NCBI GenBank assembly: GCA_028564705.1 | Contig: JAPXFQ010001786.1 | Location: 744,001-808,000 of the forward strand | DNA from: Apricaphanius iberus | Taxonomy: Eukaryota; Chordata; Actinopteri; Cyprinodontiformes; Aphaniidae | Length of the DNA: 64,000 bases | Direction: 5' to 3' | Part shown: positions 60,086-64,000 of the stretch, in pieces | Numbering within the stretch: position 1 is the first letter of the stretch | How the letters are laid out: each line of letters starts with the position of its first letter | The notes under the pieces: model-generated | What the model saw: only the letters and a program-made list of their open reading frames with translations | Database searches by the model: none | Told to the model about the DNA's origin: nothing | Made by a program: the position numbers and the translations under genes

Positions 60086-61354
60086 TCGATTGAGGCCCGT
60101 CTCTGACATTTGTCATAACATTTGCTTGATGGCAAAGTTAATCGTAATGTCATCGAAAGTTGTTCGAAAAGTAGGGATCTGTCTGACATTTGGAATCTGA
60201 TTTTCTGATTCCAAATGTCAGACACTAACCCAGAAAGTCGATTCATGCCCTTCCCCCACCCTGTCACTTGTATGTAGGACAAAGGTCAAACTCGTTGACG
60301 CTCGTATCTCGGCTTCCGCTCGACGTAGAGAGCTGGGATTCGGGACACGGGTCACGTACGCGGAGACGTGTAGAATCCTTGCGGGTCACGTGACCTTTGA
60401 CCCCTAAATTTGACCCGAGGGTCAAACCTTGCAGTTCTTAAGCCGAGTGTCAGGCCTGACATTTGGGAACGTCTTTCCCTAACTTTTAGGCTTTTTTTCA
60501 CCGTTGACAGTTTTATGCTATTTCTGGCAAACCGAGTGCCGTACGAGCACCGTTTTCGCACAGCACGTGGGCGGCGGGCGTGGGAGTCGACGTGGGACGT
60601 CGACTGACCCATGCGGGTACCGTGAAAAATAAACGTCTGCTTTTGAAGAACACACTACGCGACGTGAAGGCTCAGACGCAGATGAATAGCTTCACTGTGA
60701 ACATCGGACCAAATATCGACTTTTTTTTTCAAACCGGGCCCAGGGACCGGGGACTTATGAAGCTCAAACGGTACACGGAGGGGCTCTGCCTCGTAGATTC
60801 GCGGACCCCTGGCTCGAACGTGGTTCGATGTGGTCTCGGGCAACTCCAGGGTCCGCCTCGGAGCGTCGTCAACGAGGCCCGACGTAGCCGGGACCGCTCG
60901 TCTACCGTGAGCACTAAACGTGGCAAAGCTAATCCCAAATGTCGGAAAAGCAAGGGAATCCCTAAGGCAAATGTCAGTGCAAGCGGTCCCTGTTAGGGCC
61001 CCGGGTAAGGCGCAAGGGTCACGTCCCAAGTGTCAGTAACTAAGGGAAACCCTAAGGCAAATGTCAGTGCAAGCCGTCCCAGTTAGGCCCCCGGGTAAGG
61101 CGCAAGGGACATGTCCCAAGTGTCAGCAACTGATGGCAAGTGTCAGGGCTATGCGCACGGTGTAGCGCTGGCGCCACCCTCAGGAAAGTCGCGTTAGGCG
61201 CAAGGCATATGGCAAATGTCAGTAAGTTGTCCCTTGTGTCGCAATGCAACATGTGCAGAGTGTCGACCCCGATGACATTGGGGTTAGTTTACTGAATGTC
61301 AGCATAAGATCCCATGTTAAATTTCTAACATTTGGGACAACTTCCCTAAACTGT
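60086..61354. other. Low-copy right part of the block with core motifs
   Basis: Mostly unique, CpG-rich sequence. A duplicated 'ccctaaggcaaatgtcagtg' lies at about 60,960 and 61,051. A small inverted pair, 'ctgacatttggaatctgatt' and 'gattccaaatgtcag', lies at 60,183-60,226. The core motif continues to about 61,305. No gene recognised. Confidence 0.55.
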
Positions 61355-62309
61355 GGCACTCGGATTGCTGCTTGTAACAATTCTGTCCATGTTTATATTA
61401 GATATGGCTCCGTCTCCAAGCACAAGGATATCTCTATCCTTGACACTTTTTACATTTTTTTCTCTCCATCTTTGTTTTGACTTCTTGTTCTCTATTTCTC
61501 TCTGATTATCTTTGTTCATTATACTTAGCTTCTGAGAGAGGTAAATATCTGTTTAACTTTATTCCACTTTATTTATGTCCACTTTTACCAGCATGTTGTT
61601 TTTGCTTTTGTCTAGTACCAAGTTGTCTGTTAAGTTTTGGGAAAGTTATGGTATCATCTAGCTTTAGGTTGCAAGTTTCAGTTTTTCTAGTCTTCTTACC
61701 GGATTCCATTGGGAGTGTGTCATGAAGTCCTTTTTCTGTCTCCAAGGTACGATGTTTGTGTTACTCCCTCAGCCATATTGACAAGATTGTCGCCGCTGGC
61801 TCGTCAGATGAGTTATAAAAAAAAAGGCATAAAAGTAATTAAAAAGTTTTGGTTTACTTAAAAGCAGAGAATAAAATCATATCCAAGATGTGTCAAAAAA
61901 AAGAACGATTAAAAATGATTAGAACTTGATTAAAAATTGATTTAAGAGGCAAGCAGCAAGCGCAAGCTGAAAACACGTCTGCACTCTTGAGAAGCAGGAA
62001 GCAGCAACTGAGCAACAGACCAACTAAGTGAGAGCAGTTGCAACATTCGTGCCACAACCAACTTGAACATTTTCAAATCCAAACATAACAATTTTAAATA
62101 TAAATATCCCGTTGTCTGGGTGTGAGTGGAGCCCCCTGGTGGTCCGACACACTATAGCTGTGTCCGAATCCAGCGGCTGGATCCTTCTAAGGCCGGATTT
62201 GTCGGCCAGTTACGTCACAGTGCCGCGACTAGGCCTGTCGAAATTCGAAGACTGCTTTAAATGCGGCTGACGAATCTGGCCGACTTTTCCCCGATTTGAA
62301 GTCCCGTTG

Positions 62310-62395
62310 CGGTGTATCCTCCGCTGGTCTACATATCCCAAGACTCATTGCGGGCTGAACGGGAGAATTTTCATCCAGCAACATGGCGGACGAAG
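62310..62395 (+). promoter_or_regulatory. TE-borne core promoter with ZNF143-like and YY1-like sites
   Basis: 'ctacatatcccaagactcattgcggg' (62,329-62,353) resembles the vertebrate ZNF143/Staf site ACTACAATTCCCAGCATGC, with several differences. 'caacatggcggac' overlaps the ATG and matches the YY1-type initiator motif AANATGGCGG. Both commonly mark TATA-less vertebrate promoters at this distance from the start. Confidence 0.45.
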
Positions 62396-63081
62396 CTGCA
62401 TGCGAAGCGAGAGAGGAGCACAGTTTTAGATGTAAGTTTATTAAAATCTGGTGGTTCAAAAATTAAAAACTTAGAGAGGTTGTGTTGTTTGCCATTTATT
62501 GTTGGCCTAGACATGTATTTTAATATTTTTTTGTAAAGCATCTCTCGTAAACGAGCTGGTATGGTAGTGTAATGGTTTCTTCATCTTTACGCAGCCAGTT
62601 TCTGCTTTGGGAAATTAAGTAAAAAGTCGACTCCTCTTATGAGAAATTATTACCTCTTTACCGAGTGAAAGAGTGAAAGTGCTTTTAAAGAAGCTTACCT
62701 TGAGCAATTTAAAATAACATAACATATATTGGCATTAGGATAAGTTATTTTGCAGTTATTTATATGTGTATAAATGACCACTTTAAGCTTAATTAGAACA
62801 AATAGGCAGTGCTACTGGATCGGCTGAATACAGATATACTTTCATATTTTCTGGTTGACGAGGGGAACATCAAACAGGTTGGTCTGCAGAGAGAGCTTAG
62901 GGCAGCTTCGTCATGTTGTCCACTGCATCTCTCATCGGGGTTTACAGACTACTTAAGTCGACCTGCTCAAAAGGCAAGTTTTTCCAATCAGAGAGCCCCA
63001 CAGACCTCCAGCAGCTTGATCTTCAAGCTCATCCGCAGAGGCAGCTGTGGAGAAAAGTGTTTTGACCTGCAGTTTTGTTAA
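62383..63081 (+). CDS. Possible two-exon gene inside the TIR element (106 aa)
   Basis: Exon 1 (62,383-62,431) reads ATGGCGGACGAAGCTGCATG onward, 16 codons plus one base, ending at an excellent donor, T|gtaagttta. A possible acceptor 'aaataggcag' at 62,809 opens exon 2 in the right phase (62,810-63,081). It reads LLLDRLNTDILSYFLVDEGN and then a Ser/Cys-rich tail. The predicted product is 106 aa with no domain I recognise. The acceptor lacks a strong pyrimidine tract, and exon 2 may be chance. Exon 1 with its donor is the well-supported part. The start MADEAACEAREEHSFR resembles the openings of some transposon-encoded MADF/Myb-like proteins, but that is weak. Confidence 0.4.
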
Positions 63082-63702
63082 AACATAATCTTAGTTATTG
63101 TTGCAGTGGTTGTTTACAAAAAACAATTCAGTTTATTTAGGAAAAGCCAATTTGGAATACACTTGGTAAAAAAATGAATCTTATATATAAATACAATCAA
63201 ATTAGAAAATGCTGTTTTGATCCAAAAGGCAAATTATATATAATTTTACAGCTCACAAAAAGGTTTTAAAGTTAATCTGAATATAAAAAATGTAATATTA
63301 CGAATATGTACATTTGATCACTAGTCATTTAATTGCAGAAATGCTCATGAAAGTAACTATTTTAAGTAGTAACCTGGATTAAATAAAATGACTTCATCTT
63401 GATATGATGACCTCAGTCAGAGATATAAAACATGGCGCAGACAGTAAAACTTGTTGCTCCTCTAGAGTAAAAAATTTGAATAAATGGGGATTATTTCTTG
63501 CTTTACCAGCTGGTTTAGCATGATTGGGGTTGCTAGGCGACAGGACGTTCGAAGAAGTTGGGGTGGGAATTCAACTGAAGGCTAGAGCGTCCAAATTCAC
63601 AGGCGTTAACATCCGGTCTACCCGGTGGACAAAGTACCCAGCCCACGTAGACCGAGTAGACCGGGTCCTTCGAAGGATCCAGTCCCTGAATTCGGACACA
63701 CC

Positions 63703-64000
63703 TTATGACTTTATAAAAACACCCTTTGAAAAGTTAGAACAGCATAGTTCTCTTCATTAATAGTAAAACAATAAAAATATAAACAAAAATATAAAACAAT
63801 ACTAGGTTTCTTTTTAGTACAGTTGCCAAACTTACACAGAGTCATAGCTCTGTTGAGCCAACTATTCCCCCTTCTCTCAGTAGTGATGACTTTATGGGAT
63901 TCTTTATAAGTGAAATAAATTCTAATAAAAATAAAATCATTGCCATACTCCCAAACATGATTAATTCTCTTTCAGTAAATGAGACAGTATCAGAGAGAAC
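63703..64000. other. AT-rich window end, no feature
   Basis: No exon or element end recognised. The last bases are not informative. Confidence 0.4.

Larger units (their letters stand above)
50649..61354. repeat. 10.7-kb block of mixed satellite repeats inserted in the LINE ORF1
   Basis: LINE coding sequence stops at 50,648 and resumes at 61,355. Flanking sequence is 'gacactcggca' on the left and 'ggcactcgg' on the right: either an imperfect 9-bp duplication (8 of 9) or a 4-bp GGCA duplication. With the 4-bp reading the LINE frame runs on without a shift. The block contains, in order: a GC-rich start, 238-bp and 90-bp tandem arrays, four diverged 500-600-bp units, a 310-bp array and a low-copy right part. 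AAATGTCAG or its inverse occurs about thirty times by eye. I see no terminal inverted repeat, transposase or known family. It could be an unknown large non-autonomous element, or a satellite that spread into the LINE. Confidence 0.75.
48516..62000 (-). mobile_element. L2-group LINE with ORF1 and endonuclease, split by a 10.7-kb block
   Basis: Read on the minus strand. A 5' UTR lies near 62,000-61,777 and an ATG at 61,776. ORF1 contains DRDILVLGDGAISNI (an SGNH-type block I, where GDS would be usual) at about 61,450-61,400. After a 10.7-kb interruption it continues with DDFPRGVSDISDVLKKEI, then MVIYVGAVDV, then a Ser/Thr/Pro-rich tail (50,238-49,567). ORF2 starts with an AP-endonuclease-like domain at about 49,330-48,780 (NTGNAVLIECSPSHFNF, then RGGGVCAIF, then NIVDVALSDHFCVFFD) and the region after it (RKAERKWRKSKLQVHYEVYN) to 48,516. 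RT is missing. Stops and frameshifts make it inactive. Endonuclease nicks target DNA; the role of SGNH-type ORF1 proteins is less clear. Confidence 0.82.
62157..63702 (+). mobile_element. TIR-bounded DNA element carrying promoter and first exon
   Basis: The ends are 'gctgtgtccgaatccagcgg' with 'ctggatccttct' and the inverse of 'ggtgtgtccgaattcaggga' with 'ctggatccttcg'. They match over more than 30 bp with few differences. The flanks ('ctata', 'ttatg') do not settle the target duplication. This TIR type is common in fish MITEs, probably Harbinger-related. The interior has a CpG-rich left third, an exon-like ORF and an AT-rich right part. Confidence 0.75.

Noticed and set aside
50649..61354. 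Ribosomal DNA intergenic spacer
   Set aside because: GC-rich tandem repeats suggested it, but I see no 18S, 28S or 5S sequence and the block sits inside a LINE reading frame.

Overview
The window looks like gene-poor, transposon-dense DNA from a teleost fish. I infer this from the types of repeat present: L2/CR1-type and RTE-type LINEs, fish Tc1-like elements, hAT and Harbinger MITEs, tRNA-like SINEs, Gypsy fragments, and L2 3' tails ending in an 'attcaattcaa' type motif. I found no convincing host gene and no structural RNA gene. Most apparent ORFs are transposon remnants, or tandem repeats whose period is a multiple of three. I cannot name the species.

Layout. 1-3.9 kb: mostly unassigned, with one 170-bp segment duplicated 1.06 kb apart. 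4.0-7.9 kb: a Tc1-like end, a LINE scrap and a long L2 LINE split by a hAT MITE, which itself carries a TTAA-flanked MITE and a SINE. 9-10.3 kb: reverse LINE and SINE pieces. 11.4-12.1 and 14.2-16.8 kb: two Harbinger-type elements with TAA target duplications. 19-22.9 kb: LINE RT remnants around two adjacent tandem arrays (185 bp and 118 bp). 28.1-29.9 kb: a decayed hAT transposase gene.

31.16-39.62 kb is a four-level nest. A hAT-type MITE contains a TA-flanked 7.5-kb element with perfect 23-bp terminal repeats. That element contains a 3.2-kb palindromic hAT composite with an exact 8-bp target duplication, and a 654-bp hAT element also with an exact 8-bp duplication. The TA-flanked element still carries an intact-looking three-exon gene (209 aa, minus strand, TATA box, good splice sites) of unknown function. 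A helix-turn-helix remnant is divergent from it.

39.9-48.5 kb: two truncated Gypsy elements, a dead Tc1-like transposase, a solo LTR inserted into a fragment of an uncharacterised fish multicopy protein family, and hAT scraps. 48.5-62 kb: one L2-group LINE on the minus strand (endonuclease and an SGNH-type ORF1), split inside ORF1 by a 10.7-kb block at 50,649-61,354. The block is made of several different tandem repeats (238, 90, 500-600 and 310 bp periods). These largely share one short core, AAATGTCAG. The block is CpG-rich, sharply bounded and flanked by short direct repeats, and I recognise no known transposon family in it. It is the best candidate for something undescribed. 62.16-63.70 kb: a TIR-bounded element carrying a promoter-like region and a clean first exon.
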